A DNA stretch of 64,000 nucleotides from Venturia oleaginea (taxonomy: Eukaryota > Ascomycota > Dothideomycetes > Venturiales > Venturiaceae), in the NCBI GenBank assembly GCA_013176395.1, contig JABMLP010000014.1, positions 744,001 through 808,000 on the forward strand, given 5' to 3'. Below, piece by piece: positions 32,933 to 44,292 of this stretch. The translations under genes were made by a program, and so were the position numbers. The notes under the pieces were generated by a model. The model was not told the origin of the DNA. It did no database searches and was given only the letters and a program-made list of their open reading frames with translations. How positions within the stretch are numbered: the first letter of the stretch is position 1; each line of letters opens with the position of its first letter.

Positions 32933-34125
32933 ATGGCTCTGCAATTGGACCCCTCGACCCTTACTTCCTTCGACCATGCTGCCGCTGGACAGTGAGAAGA
33001 TTGCGCCTGTATGTCAGGGACTATTTGCTAACGACTGCTACCCACAGTGACGGTGTCCTCTCTGACCCTTCGGGCGACCTTGTAATCAAGCCTTGCACGC
33101 AGGCCGAGGTGTCCTTCTACGAACTCACGACCGCCTCCTGTCCAGATCTCGCAAACTTCATGCCACGTTACATGGGAACCTTACAACATAGTGCCTCAGT
33201 CGCAGAAGCCACCTCGAGTCTCCCCAATCCTCCTCCTCCAGATCCGTCTGCTGCCATCGTTACACCCCCTATAGCAGGCCTCAGTCTGCTAAATCTTCCA
33301 ACGACCCACCCTCCTTCTTCCTCCGTACCTGGCACCGCTGCCACCCTGCCGCTGGACGATGTTGGTCCTATGAAGGGAAAGAAACTAGACACAGGATTGA
33401 ATATCGTCCTGGAGAATGTGACGGCCAAATTTAAGAAACCCAATGTTCTGGATCTCAAGCTCGGAGTCCGGCTTTGGGATGATGCTGCCAAGCCCGAAAA
33501 GCGAGCGCGACTGGATAAAGTAAGCGGTGAGACAACAAGTGGCTCCCTCGGATTCAGGATCGCAGGAATGCGTATCTGGCAAGGCAAAGACAAGATTGTT
33601 GAGGGTTCGGAAGAGATCACTGCTTCTGAGAATGGCCAGAAATTGCACGAGCTGGATGAAGACTCCAACTACGTGAACCACAACAAACTATACGGTCGCC
33701 AATTCAATGCGGACAACGTTATTGAAGGATTCAAGAAGTATCTACACGTACCTCATGCCGGTATTGGTAAGAAGCAGGCATATCTAATTACTCGGCTCTT
33801 CTTGGAAGAGGTCAAGGGCATACAAGCTGCTCTGGAAGCACTCGAGAGTAGGATGTACTCTGTGTCAATTCTTTTGGTCTATGAAGGGGATGGTGAGGCT
33901 TTCAAAGAAGCTCACGAGATTCTCAGCAAACATGAGAAAGAGATTGTTGAGGACGATGAGGATGATGAAGAGGACGACAGCACACCTGGTCTGTACGCTG
34001 TCCGATTGATCGACTTTGCCCACGCTTCCTTTACACCTGGTCTGGGGCCAGATGAGAACATGCTCCAAGGAGTTCGAAGCACGGTGAAGATCCTGGAGCA
34101 ATTGTTTGCAGAGTACGATGAGTGA
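32933..34125 (+). CDS. ARG82: Inositol polyphosphate multikinase (Arg82/Ipk2 type)
   Basis: Two exons, 32933-32991 and 33048-34125, encode 378 residues. The enzyme phosphorylates inositol trisphosphate and tetrakisphosphate in the nucleus and cytoplasm, feeding inositol pyrophosphate signalling and, in yeast, arginine-gene transcription. The family catalytic motif PxxxDxKxG is present as PNVLDLKLG at residues 151-159. The downstream SxLL-type strand (VSILLVYEGD) and the IDFAH motif that binds metal are near the C-terminus. The N-terminal part has the DPSGDLVIKPC nucleotide-binding strand and a fungal insertion rich in P, S and T (residues 75-125). An acidic EDDEDDEEDD run lies just before the IDFAH motif, as in yeast Arg82. 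The 56-nt intron has a GCTAAC branch site. Confidence 0.88.
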
Positions 34126-34580
34126 TACCCTTCAATCTCGGCTGGCGTTATTATTTAGATTTCGGCTTCTAATAGTATAGAGACTTTTGGTTCATTGATT
34201 GTTAGACGAGCTCATCTATTGCTGCAGTTCTGAGTCGCTTGATTTCTGTCACAGGATCCTTCTCGACTCAATCTCCGATCAGAAGGAAGTCATAGAGAGG
34301 CCGCCTGAGTAAAGAGCACTATGTGGCCCCACCATGATCAATCCGTGAATTTGCAGTCTCCGAGGCATTCAAGGGTGTAATCTAAGAGCAATCCAGCGAA
34401 CAGCATTTATTATGTTCAGCAACGGTGCTTAATCGTGTAAATTGATTTCGAATATGTTGGGGACAGCCTTCATCGCATTTTCTTCAACCAGGTTTGCTGT
34501 CAACTACTTTTGTTGGGTCTCAGGCTAAGATACATCTCACGTGTTCCAACCGTCAACTTAGACTTAGCAAACATCAATCG
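34126..34580. other. Downstream of the multikinase gene
   Basis: 3' flank of the multikinase gene. On the minus strand the last ~70 bp (34580-34510) stay in frame with the ORF at 36386-36195 once the 1.6-kb insertion is disregarded. Nothing else recognised. Confidence 0.3.
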
Positions 34581-36208
34581 CAACAAGTACTTGCAAAAAA
34601 CAGCACACACAGCGAGAACTCAATTTTTGGAATTTACAGAAGTATCATCTAAGGATCATCAAAACACCTCTGCCAGTGGCCGCTCCGGCCTCTAGAGGCC
34701 ATCGCGCGTCCCTCAGCGTCGATGAGATATCTCTAGAGTCGCCGTCGCGGCCACCGCAGAGCAAGCAGACGAATACATGAGCAAGCTACACGAACGATGC
34801 GTCCACCAAAGACAACAGCAACCATCTAGTCACTATCTCCCGGCTAGTCCATCACCCCAGATGACACTGCAACGCTCCGAGTCGACGAGTCACTGCTAGA
34901 ACGGCAATACCTTCAACACAACTCAAACACCAGACGCCCGGTGTGCAACAATCGGCACCACACACCACTGCAACGACTAGACAATCTCTCCCAACGTCTT
35001 GGCAAACCGTCCTGCTACAAGCTGTTGCCCAGAGCCTTGAGCCTCTCCCCAAACTGTTGCGTCCCAGTTATGGCATTGGCAAGAGTAGGTGCGCGACACA
35101 GTAAGTAGTAAGGACGCATAGAAGGAGCCTATTGGCGGCAAATCCCCTCCCTGTAAGCTAGCAGACGTAGCCTTGAGCCTCTCCCCAGACTGTTGCGTCC
35201 CAGTTATGGCATTGGCAAGAGTAGGTGCGCGATATAGCAAGCAGGGAGAGCGACTGGCAGCAGATAGGCTCCGACTATAAGACGACAGGTCTACAACACA
35301 ATCGGTGCGACACGATACGGCAGCTGCTAGAGAACCTCATCTACTATCGTCTCCGCAAACCATCCTGCTGTAAGCTGATGTCCAGAGCCTTGAGCCTCTC
35401 CCCAAACTGTTGCGTCCCAGTTATGGCATTGGCAAGAGTAGGTGCGCAACACAGTAAGCAGTAAGGACGTATAGAAGGAGCTTATTGGCGGCAAATCCCC
35501 TCCCTACAAGCCAGCAGACGTAGCCTTGAGCCTCTCCCCAGACTGTTGCGTCCCAGTTATGGCATTGGCAAGAGTAGGAGCGCGATATAGCAAGTAGGGA
35601 GAGCGACTAGCAGCAGATAGGCTCCGACTATAAGACGGCAGGTCTATAGCACGATCGGCGCCATACAATACGGCAGCTACCAGACAGCCTCGTCCACGGG
35701 CATACCCGGAGTATCACACCGAAGCAGCGAAATCACGACTACGATGGTTACTATTGTCTCCAGCATCACACAACCAAATACACCGCCGCATAGGAATCTG
35801 GTGCAAGGCAACTTTCACAAGCAGAAACATACTTAGGGAACCCATTGGCCTTGAGGGATAAGGCGAAACAGATAGACAAAGCTGAGCATTAGAGGGAGAC
35901 TGTAGGTAGAAGGATAGCGAAACACGAGGCATTGCCTCTTGAGTCTACATAGCACAGATATACTAGCAGAATAACCAGTATCTACAAGAGCCAGCGGGCA
36001 TTTGGAGATACTGGTTAAGGGAAAAGAGGGAGGACGGAGGGGACAGCTGGTCTTGTTTCAGTGAACGGGGCGAAGTGGGGCGCGGTGGATTATATAATCT
36101 ATCACGTGTCGGCTGTCTGATGAAGTCCTCCTAACCGGACATAGCTGCCTGATTAAGCGGCTGCAACCGAGTAGGATAAAATCAATCAATCAATCAACAA
36201 GTACTTGC
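34581..36208 (+). mobile_element. 1.6-kb non-LTR-like insertion with 14-bp target duplication
   Basis: The 14-bp word CAACAAGTACTTGC occurs at 34581-34594 and again at 36195-36208, flanking a 1600-bp insertion. The inserted DNA ends in GGATAAAATC followed by (AATC)n at 36181-36194, a simple-repeat tail like the 3' ends of fungal LINEs. The preceding sequence (GCGGCTGCAACCGAGTAGGA) also looks like a LINE 3' end. No long ORF is present, so it is a 5'-truncated or non-autonomous element. The insertion itself contains a 350-353-bp tandem duplication. Confidence 0.75.
34951..35700. repeat. ~353-bp tandem duplication inside the 1.6-kb insertion
   Basis: A ~60-bp block beginning GCCTTGAGCCTCTCCCC occurs four times, at 35034, 35170, 35387 and 35523 (spacings 136, 217, 136), so the period is 353 bp with an inner duplication. 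Flanking markers repeat with the same period (ATCGG..GACACGA/CATACAA near 34951, 35301 and 35653). Copies differ by scattered substitutions. Confidence 0.85.
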
Positions 36209-36386
36209 GCATCCGCCATAGACCATATAGAGCAATGATACAGGTCTCCGCCCCGGCACTAAGCCGCTCATCATCGCCGCAGTAGAACCATGCAAAGTCT
36301 ACGCCTGGTTCTGACCTCGGGACGTCGTGGAACGCGAACACTCGAACATACTCGTGAGTCTCAGGTACCAACATCACATATTGCAT
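36195..36386 (-). pseudogene. ORF interrupted by the 1.6-kb insertion
   Basis: From an ATG at 36386 a 64-codon minus-strand frame runs exactly to the target duplication. Past it the inserted tail gives a stop within three codons. If the insertion and one duplication copy are disregarded, the frame continues through 34580-34510 for 26 more codons to TGA, so the pre-insertion locus held an ORF of about 90 codons. It includes FAWFYCGDDERLSAGAET and ALYGLWRMRKYL, which look like a folded protein. Further exons may lie upstream. Family not recognised. Confidence 0.45.
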
Positions 36387-36566
36387 TGAGCTGATCTTTT
36401 AGTACCTCCACTTTCTCATTCTGGTGCTCACCAACCCGTATCTCACCATGAGGAGCCATACACCCAGGTTTTGTGCCCGAGAAATTCTATACCTCGCCTC
36501 CCTACCAGGCTTCCTACGAAGGACACTATCTTTGTCAGCACAGACATGAGAAGGAGTCGCTCAAAA

Positions 36567-36840
36567 TGCCGCCTCTACTTCGCTATGGGTCTCCTTATGA
36601 ACAAGAAGGCTGCGTGAATAGCTTGAGTGTGCGCATCGTCCATGATCGGCCAGAGCCACGATGCTGGGACCATGGTTGCAGCGGTCGAGTATCCAGCACA
36701 TTCAGTAACCCCTTACGACATCTAAGAGGAAAGGAGGGAATCGAAGATCTCAACTTGTGCTAAGTGTGGAGGACAGTTCACAAGAACGATTGCGCTTCGA
36801 GGTATGATACATGCAAATTATCGAAGCATTGTGCGCCTAC
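36567..36840 (+). pseudogene. C2H2-type zinc-finger fragment
   Basis: From the ATG at 36567 the frame gives MPPLLRYGSPYEQEG and then a zinc-finger-like unit (PRCWDHGCSGRVSSTFSNPL, then RHLRG), ending at TAA at 36761. Shifted by one base, the next finger follows at once (CAKCGGQFTRTIALRG, to about 36820). The pairing of these two units is typical of a C2H2 protein family common in ascomycetes that pairs a CWDHGC-type unit with a C-x2-C..F-T-R-T unit. The frame break and the lack of the second histidine pair indicate a relic. Confidence 0.4.
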
Positions 36841-38334
36841 TGACCTCGTCTCGTCTCAGCTCATCAGAACAACAACAAATACAAGCCTGGAGCTGGACCC
36901 ATTTGTGCAAAGCGCACCGTATATCTACCCAAAAGGCGGCACCACTCCCCCATGAATGCTCTGCGAAAGACATCGAAACATCTCTAACGCGCACAGAAGA
37001 GAGCGGCGACATTAAACGACTTTTCGGCTGTAATAGGGAGAGACACTGCACCCTGGTTATCGCCGCCACACAGGACAATGGCCATGGAAACCGACGACAA
37101 GAATGTTGGAGAACAATGGGCGCATATTTAACAAACCTCCACCTGGACCATCGAGCAACGATGGGAAAAAAGAGTCGCCGGATCCTTTGGGTCCCGATGA
37201 AGACGAATGGCAAGTCAGAAACTAGCCATTTTAACGGACGACTACCTTGAATCTACTCTTTATACGGCCCACGAGACTAAGATCGCGATTCATCACGCGC
37301 GATCTAGGTGCGCGAGGTCCATGTTGTAACACTACCAACGACCAAGCATGAGGCTGAAGATTGACAGTGATGAACATGGCTAAGTATTTATTTCTAAATT
37401 GGAAAACCTCCAGCAGGATTATGTTCAGCGTGCGACTGGGGCCAGTACGTTTGTAGCGCTCGAACTTCAATGCTAGTTGATGAACAACATGTCTAATATT
37501 CAGTCACGTATCCGGAAAGCTTCAATCAAATGATTACCTTATAGCGCATTCACGTGCTGCAATTGCTTGCACACTACAATCTCCGGAAGTGGGTGATTGG
37601 CTATGTACTCAGATCTTCGACTACGCCGCCTCCACCATTTACTCGACATCAGCTCATTAGGAGACACCGTGTCCCCCTTTGACTGGAGAATACATTTGAG
37701 GAAATGCCATTGATGAAACATGCATTTGCCATGGACATGATATTATGGAGCAGGTATTGCTGATGCCGCCATTTCCTTTGTCATCCATCCATTTTTGGAC
37801 TCTACCCGTCAAACTCCCTTACTGTTCTTCTCGACCCAATCTACTTGTGTGCTTGGGCTCTTTACTCTGGAAGCGTGGCAACTTAGGTTTATTCAGACTT
37901 GAAGGTGCTAAACACAATACTGAATTCGAAGACCGGCTTATGGCAATGCTTGACAGAAACAGTTTGGTACTAATTGTATGCCTTTAGTGATGGCGTTTTT
38001 GGGTATTAGCGGGTGAAAGAGCGAATTTGACAAGGAGTGAAACCAGAAGATCAGCGGAGGCATAAATTCATAAACCGACTCAATAACGAACGTCTCCAAC
38101 CCTTCCGTAAATATCCAACCACCTCACAATTTCCCCCGAACCTTTGTCAAGACAATTGAACATTACAATTAGGAACCGGTCATTTAGCTTTTTCCCGCCC
38201 AGCCAAAACGGAAAGACACCCAATCGTGAAGTCGGCCGTGGCAGTTCTCTGAAATCATCCTCTCTAGCGATGAGAAAAGATATTTCTGAACCACGAACCA
38301 CCTTGCGTCGACTTGCAATTGCCACCATTCCTCC
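36841..38334. other. Unassigned region
   Basis: No gene supported. ORFs up to 148 codons (36804-37250 plus, 37213-36818 minus) overlap each other on opposite strands and show no motifs or splice partners. Confidence 0.3.
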
Positions 38335-38633
38335 CTAAGTGGTTTTGGGCTTAACGCACCAGTAATTCTTGGTTCCTACACAAGTCAGCACATGTACATT
38401 AGATGTACACAAGGAGTTGACTTAGACCTACTGTACGTTTGAGGAACGCAGACCAGGTCACCGCAGCATTTCACTTCCGCTTTGTATTCACCACAGCGCT
38501 CTGTTTAGAATTAGTAAGTGTTCATCCTCTGTAGTCGTGGAGAGAGGTTATACATACCACCCAAGGCCGGGCAGGCGGCTGATGAGAAGGTGAACAGCAA
38601 AGCTGCAGCGCTGATGAGGTAGGAGAAGAGCAT
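38335..38633 (-). CDS. Knottin-like small secreted protein (three exons)
   Basis: Three short exons, 38633-38558, 38500-38432 and 38375-38335, with introns of 57 and 56 nt (donors GTATGT and GTAGGT, branch sites ACTAAT and GCTGAC, acceptors CAG and TAG). They join in phase to 61 residues. Residues 1-20 are a signal peptide (MLFSYLISAAALLFTFSSAA). The 41-residue mature part has six cysteines at 21, 28, 37, 38, 43 and 55, spaced C-x6-C-x8-C-C-x4-C-x11-C. That C-C-CC-C-C order is the hallmark of inhibitor-cystine-knot (knottin) folds, which pair cysteines 1-4, 2-5 and 3-6. Such folds occur in protease inhibitors, antimicrobial peptides and fungal effectors. The function here is unknown. No single-frame ORF shows this gene. 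Confidence 0.7.
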
Positions 38634-40077
38634 ATTGAGTTGTTTGAATTTGAAGATTTGAATAAGTGGAGGGATGTTGTTCTGATGTTCGTTTGGATAA
38701 AGATTAATGATGGGATTTAACTGATACTTAAATAGTCCATCTCCATGTTAGTGTGCTGCCGAGAAAGCGCATAGGTGCAAAATTGCAGACCTAGAATCTA
38801 GGAGTACTAAGCTGGTAGGATGACCGAATTGATTGGCGAAAGGCGGTGGCTCAGAGCCAAGGCACGAGTTCCATGAGCGAATAGGAGAGCAACGAATCAG
38901 AGCATGTTGGAGAAATGTCTAATGCATCTTCTCCATGGTCCCAATGTTGTGGTTTTGAGCTATAGCCTTTCGCCAATAGATAGGGGTGCACTACCACCTT
39001 TCCCAAGTCGTTCGAGATGGAAAGTCTGTCTTGCTCGTCCTTGGAATTAGGCTAGCCATATCAAGTAGCTTGGCTAAGTCCGTCTATTTATACGTCATCC
39101 AAACAAATTCTAGATTTCTAGATTTTGGACCTCTCTTTGCACGGACCGTTCTCAAAAATGCGCTGCGCATGATTCAAATCTACGCTTATGAGGACCAGCG
39201 AGTTCTTGCCAAGCGTCCACGTCTTACTCGCTAGTAAGATACCAAGTATAGTCAATCGTGGGGGCAGAAGAGCAAAGTCACAGTATTGCAAATCCAGACT
39301 ATACTGTGTACATTCCATGAGTTACCTACTTTTGACAGACCGAGACAAGGCCAAGGTCTCGTTGTTCTGGGCTTCGCAAAAAGGAATACATCAGACCGAG
39401 GCTATGATGCCGGATGATGGCTGCTAAAGCGCTTGAGGTGCCAACTGGAGCTCTTGGAATACCAAGAATACCAAACTTGAAAGGCTATACGTAACCTGGC
39501 TTCAACGTTTTGGTTCCAGCGCTCAGTCAAGGCAGTTGGATTCCGAGAGCTCGCCCGGTCGTGGCGGGCCCGATCTGGCTGAGAGACGTTTGGTGCGCGA
39601 CTCGTCCTGGAGTATCATCAAGCTCTGATCGGAATCAGCAAATGCTATGATTAGATCGGCGGTTACATTGGCGTGGTGAAGCTCAAGGTAGAGTATTCGA
39701 AAAGTAGGCAATGTAGACAAGGGAATGTGCTAGTAGTTTATGACAATGAAGCTGCACATATTGCTTGTGGCGAGGTGATGGAATTGGATGTTGAATGGAT
39801 CAAGTGCGACGCGTACACTTGTGTTTTGACTTTTGAGGCCGCCCTCATAGTTTCACGTGCCTGGTAGAAGCTTTGAGAGTCTATCAAAGCTTCCACTTCC
39901 ACTCACCAACAAGAACTCGGCAATCCATACTACTATCTCGAAAGCAACGAGCTTGACCAACCACCGAAGGCGATGAATTCTCGGCCATTATCTTTACCAC
40001 AGTCGCCAAAAACTCATTAATATCTATCTCGAACAGGACGTGCCCGGACGCGCATCGAGCGTGATTGTCTCCTGGCA
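38634..40077. other. Region between the knottin-like gene and CLP1
   Basis: Promoter side of the knottin-like gene (minus) and of CLP1 (plus). Several 60-80-codon ORFs on both strands, none with motifs. Nothing else seen. Confidence 0.3.
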
Positions 40078-41541
40078 ATGTCGATTCCTGGCCTATCCCT
40101 CCCAGGTCTTAGTCAGAACCCCTCGCAGGCCCTGGAACCGACACCTGCAGCACCCAGGCTTCAAAGTCTGGCTGCAGAGACAGAATACCGCTTCGAATGC
40201 GCCTCTCTTCTCACAATCAAGCTCTTGACGGGCACCGCAGAATTGTTCGGCACCGAGCTCTCTCCGAACACACCATACACCTTCAAAAGCACGAAAGCCG
40301 CGATATATACCTGGCAAGGCTGCAACCTGGAGATCATTGGAGACACGGAGGGCGAATATGTGGCAGAGGAGACGCCCATGGTACAATACGCGAACACACA
40401 CTTTGCGTTGGACAATTTGAGGAATGAAGCTAAGAGCAAGGCAGAACCGGGGCCAAGGGTGCTCATTGTTGGACCGGAGAATTCTGGAAAGACGAGTTTG
40501 GTGAAAATGTTGACGGCATACGCATTGAAGAGTGATTGGCAGCCTGCGGTTGTAAATCTAGATCCCAGGCAAGGCATGATGACAGTTCCCGGCGCATTGA
40601 GTACTACAACTTTTGCGAGTCTCTTAGACGTGGAAGAGGGATGGGGCAGCAGCCCTATCTCTGGACCAAGCGCTCTGCCTGTCAAGATGCCCTTGGCATA
40701 TCATTTCGGCTGCTCAACAGCTGAAGAGAATACCAAATTATACAAAGCTTTGGTCACGCGTTTGGCACTTGCAGTTACAGGTCGTATGGACGACGATGAA
40801 GCGGTGAAGCCTTCAGGCGTCTTTATTGATACCCCAGGTAGCATCAGTTCGGGCAGAGGGAACAATTATGATTTGATCCAGCACATCGCCTCTGAGTTTT
40901 CTGGTATATTGGGGCATGCTCGCTCATATGGAACTGGCTAACAGACAGTAGTAACTGCTATCCTGGTCATTGGCGCCGAGCGCTTGTTCAATGAGATGAA
41001 ACGCCGATTCTCCTCCTCCTCCTCCACGGATTCCGTCACAGTAGTACGTCTTGACAAGTCAGGCGGCTGCGTGGACCGAGACGAAGCTTATATGAAGATC
41101 ATGCGCCAGCAACAGATACGTGAATACTTCTTCGGACACGGAAGCGTCAATCTCTCGCCCTATACCAATCACGTTGAATTCGCACACTTGTCCATAAACC
41201 ATATCATCGATGTCAATGCCGCCTCCAACTCATTCGACCCAGGCCTAGATGAGGAGGACGATATTTATAACCCAGCCAAGGCAGGACAATCCACAGGAAT
41301 CCTTTATGAGAAAGTCACACCCAGTTTGATGTTACAGAACTCTCTCTTGGCGGTTACGCATGCAGAAGCCAGCGAGAGCCAGGACATGATCCGGGATGCC
41401 AGCGTGATGGGCTACGTCTATGCCGTCGATGTAGACGAAACAAAGAGGAGGGTGAAATTGCTCGGCCCTGTCAGTGGTAGGCTGCCTAACAAGGCGATGA
41501 TTTGGGGCAATTTTCCTGAGGAGGTCATCGATTTGGTTTAG
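40078..41541 (+). CDS. CLP1: mRNA cleavage and polyadenylation factor Clp1
   Basis: Two exons, 40078-40903 and 40949-41541, joined by a 45-nt intron (GTATAT..GACAG with a GGCTAAC branch), encode 472 residues. Clp1 is a subunit of cleavage factor IA, bridging Pcf11 and the cleavage/polyadenylation machinery at pre-mRNA 3' ends in the nucleus. The N-terminal beta domain (residues 30-110, with TEYRFEC, LFGTEL and AIYTWQGC) is followed by the P-loop GPENSGKTS at 132-140, a Walker B-like VVNLDPRQG, and the VFIDTPGS strand before the intron. The C-terminal domain includes YVYAVD..RVKLLGPVSGRLP. Fungal Clp1 binds ATP but usually lacks kinase activity. I do not judge that from this sequence. Confidence 0.92.
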
Positions 41542-43805
41542 CGGCATACGAGATACAGAATTCCTCAGAATCTCTTCCAATGCGTAATTTGAGAATGGGA
41601 TCGATGATTTTCTGGCAAATTTGTCATCCAAGTTCCCCGAAACTTATTCATGTCGACCATGAATTGGGTAGCATTAAGAGAAAATACAACGGCGAGGGTC
41701 GTATGGGAGGAGAAACAGGCCCAACACGGGTCAGGACAGTAAGCACCGAACTCTTTCATCCCCGCTAACCGGACATTGCTAACGAAAGCCGTTGCAAAGC
41801 TTTCAAGCTGTTATATTATAGCTGTCAACAAGAAGTTCAATACACTCGAACCAAGAGTAGGTAGAATGATCGAAAATCACCCCAATTCCAAATGTCTAAC
41901 ACTACAATCCGTGCTTTGATTCTTGCCACAGCAGATACAAACAACTGAAATTTCCAGTCGACCAAGTCAAACCTCGGAATTGAGACGACCGATCTTCACT
42001 AACAAAGATATAGGTAGGTCCATACGCCAACCGCGCCATCGTGTAGACCATACATGCTTTGTTGAATATACTGACCCGCACTTTTACATTCAACGCAAAC
42101 AGCACTGATCACAAGTTAGCCGTTCTCGTCGGCACACGTGATGATAACGAAAATAGAAAGTGGCCTCAAAAGTGGGGCTTGGTAGGGTATCACCTCACTT
42201 CCATCAACCCTTCGCCACATTTTGATGCATCAATACTCGAGACTTTGATAAGGCCATTTTGAATACTTGCCCCTTTTCTGATGTTGAGATCATGCTGTCT
42301 TCGCTAACAACCCATTTTTGGCATTCTCAGCCACGACCCCTTTTTCTCAACAAGAGTCCTCCCGTCAGGCGTAGTCACGGCGAGTCTGTCAGTATTTCGG
42401 CTTACATTCTCAGTGAGACGCTCGATTACTCATCAAATTTCTCAAAACCTTTGGTAGCTTGTGAGTATATTGCTCGTGAGCACTCAATTCTCATTAATCG
42501 TGACACTTCCACCCCAGAGTATTCTTGTATTTCAGCTGCGCTTCATATTAACATTTGACTGAGTTCGGTGATAGGCAAAAGCCAGACTCGCCAGACTTTC
42601 TTCGGATAAAGTCAATTGCCACATTCGTTGATTCCAGTGGAAAAAGGCGCGTGTGTTGATAGGTAGCCTTGTTCTCAGATTGATGTGCGTTTTGTTAGCA
42701 GCGGTGGAGGGTGATGTTGCAATTATACAGAAACTTGGAGAGAAGATCGGCGGCGCGAGATACGGAAGATACTTAGTATTCCATTCTCAACGATGCCCTA
42801 AGGGACATGATCTGATGGACATCCGGGAAGGGAGCTGATGTACCTGGTTGAGTAAATTACGGTGCATCAAGACTGGATGAAGTCGAGTTCATGGGTGTTT
42901 GTATCACGAGTGGTAACGCCGTCGACTCGTGTTTGTCGACTCGTGTTTATCGACTCGTACTTATCGACTCGTATTTTTCACATGTCGACTCGTGCTTGTC
43001 TGAAACTTAAACGGATGCGAAAGATGATATGTTAAGAGCGTGAGAAGAGTGAGGACTTTGCATTCTGGAGGGGAGTAGATGCCATATCGATGAGCAAGTT
43101 TGCGCTGTTTCTTGACGAATGCATGAGAAAGAAATGGAGATCAACAGCCAGGGTTTCTTCGCCGCAATGCCCAAAACAGATTGTTCCCCAAGACTTTCTT
43201 ATCTTACTCTGATCATCGAAACACACCAGAAAGAGATAACCATTGCTCCATTACTGCAACCCTTCACCTTCTTGATTACATCCTCATTTCACGCCAAGGA
43301 ATCGCTGAACTGTAGCTGCTACGCGTACTTTGGGTGTGAATTCATCACTATCGGCATGTGATGGGCTTGCTCACAGGAATCCAATGCTGCGCTGGAGGAC
43401 TGGGCGGTCGAACGAGATTCAATCGCCGAGGAGGAAGTATAAGACCGAGTTGAATACACAGTTCATGGATTGAATAATATTACCCTGATGTATTAACCGT
43501 GCCAACAGACAATTGAGGACTAAAAGTTATGCATTAACCGATTAAGGATAAAGAGAAAGGAAAGCCCCTAACGCCACTATTCTAGAACGCCATCCACCCA
43601 CAACCTCATCACACTCATCAGACACAAGACCCAAAAACCATCGATAACCCAACCCATTCCGCATGGAACGCCGGACAAAAACTCCAAGCAGGATTTTTTT
43701 CCAAAACCGAACCTTACAACACCATCCAAATCATACCTAACCAAAAAACACCTTGCTAATCATTCCTATCCCATCCCTCCCCTTCTCTCGACCCTACAAA
43801 CCAAA
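41542..43805. other. Unassigned region between CLP1 and a hypothetical gene
   Basis: A 2.2-kb stretch with no gene I can support. ORFs are short (60-99 codons) and unrelated. It contains a 14-bp tandem repeat at 42922-42993 and C-rich low-complexity DNA from about 43570 on. Confidence 0.3.
42922..42993. repeat. 14-bp tandem repeat, TCGACTCGT core
   Basis: The core TCGACTCGT starts at 42922, 42936, 42950 and 42964 (period 14, linker GTTTG/GTTTA/ACTTA) and once more at 42985 after a 7-bp longer gap. Each unit contains the palindrome GTCGAC or its near match. Confidence 0.9.
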
Positions 43806-44292
43806 TCACCCCCACAAACTAGGCCTCCTCCAATCCCCCCTCCCCGCCCCCTCCATAACCCCATTACTCCCTCCAACTTCAACTCCACCACCAACACCAA
43901 CAACCCCCGTCCTAACATCCCAAACCCTCCCCTTCCTCTTCTCCTCCCGACTCGTCATGACCTCTCTAATCTCATCAAGACCAGCATCATCGAGGTAACA
44001 GATTTCCTCCGAGGGGGCGCGGAAGTAATTCAGCAAGGGGGATAGGAAGGTTTTCTTTTGACTCTCGGGGGCTGGAGGGGGTGTTAGTATCGATAGAGAG
44101 GAGGAAGAGGGGAACCGTGGTAGGGAGAATCAAAACGGTAGAGATGAGGGAGGTAGTGGTAAAAGCGAGGGAAATAGGTGGAAGAAACTTACAAGTGCAA
44201 AAGGTGTGATTGTCAATGTGATTGTGGATTTGATTGATGAATTTGTGGTAGGGCAGTATTACGATTATTTTCATTTCTTTCGTTAGGGTCAT
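43806..44292 (-). CDS. Hypothetical two-exon protein
   Basis: ATG at 44292, exon 1 to 44193, a 121-nt intron (GTAAGT..CTCCAG), exon 2 from 44071 to 43806, in phase, about 121 residues. Exon 1 has a hydrophobic start (MKIIVILPYHKF after MTLTKE). Exon 2 has a plausible folded segment (PLLNYFRAPSEEICYLDDAG, then LDEIREVM) and ends in a G/V-rich low-complexity tail. I do not recognise the family. The low-complexity C-rich DNA at its 3' end weakens the prediction. Confidence 0.3.

Noticed and set aside
35225..35464. ORFs within the 353-bp repeat
   Set aside because: They arise from the repeated sequence in both orientations and have no recognisable product.
43753..43998. Plus-strand ORF rich in P, S and T
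   Set aside because: C-rich low-complexity DNA; it is opposite the hypothetical two-exon gene and has no motif.
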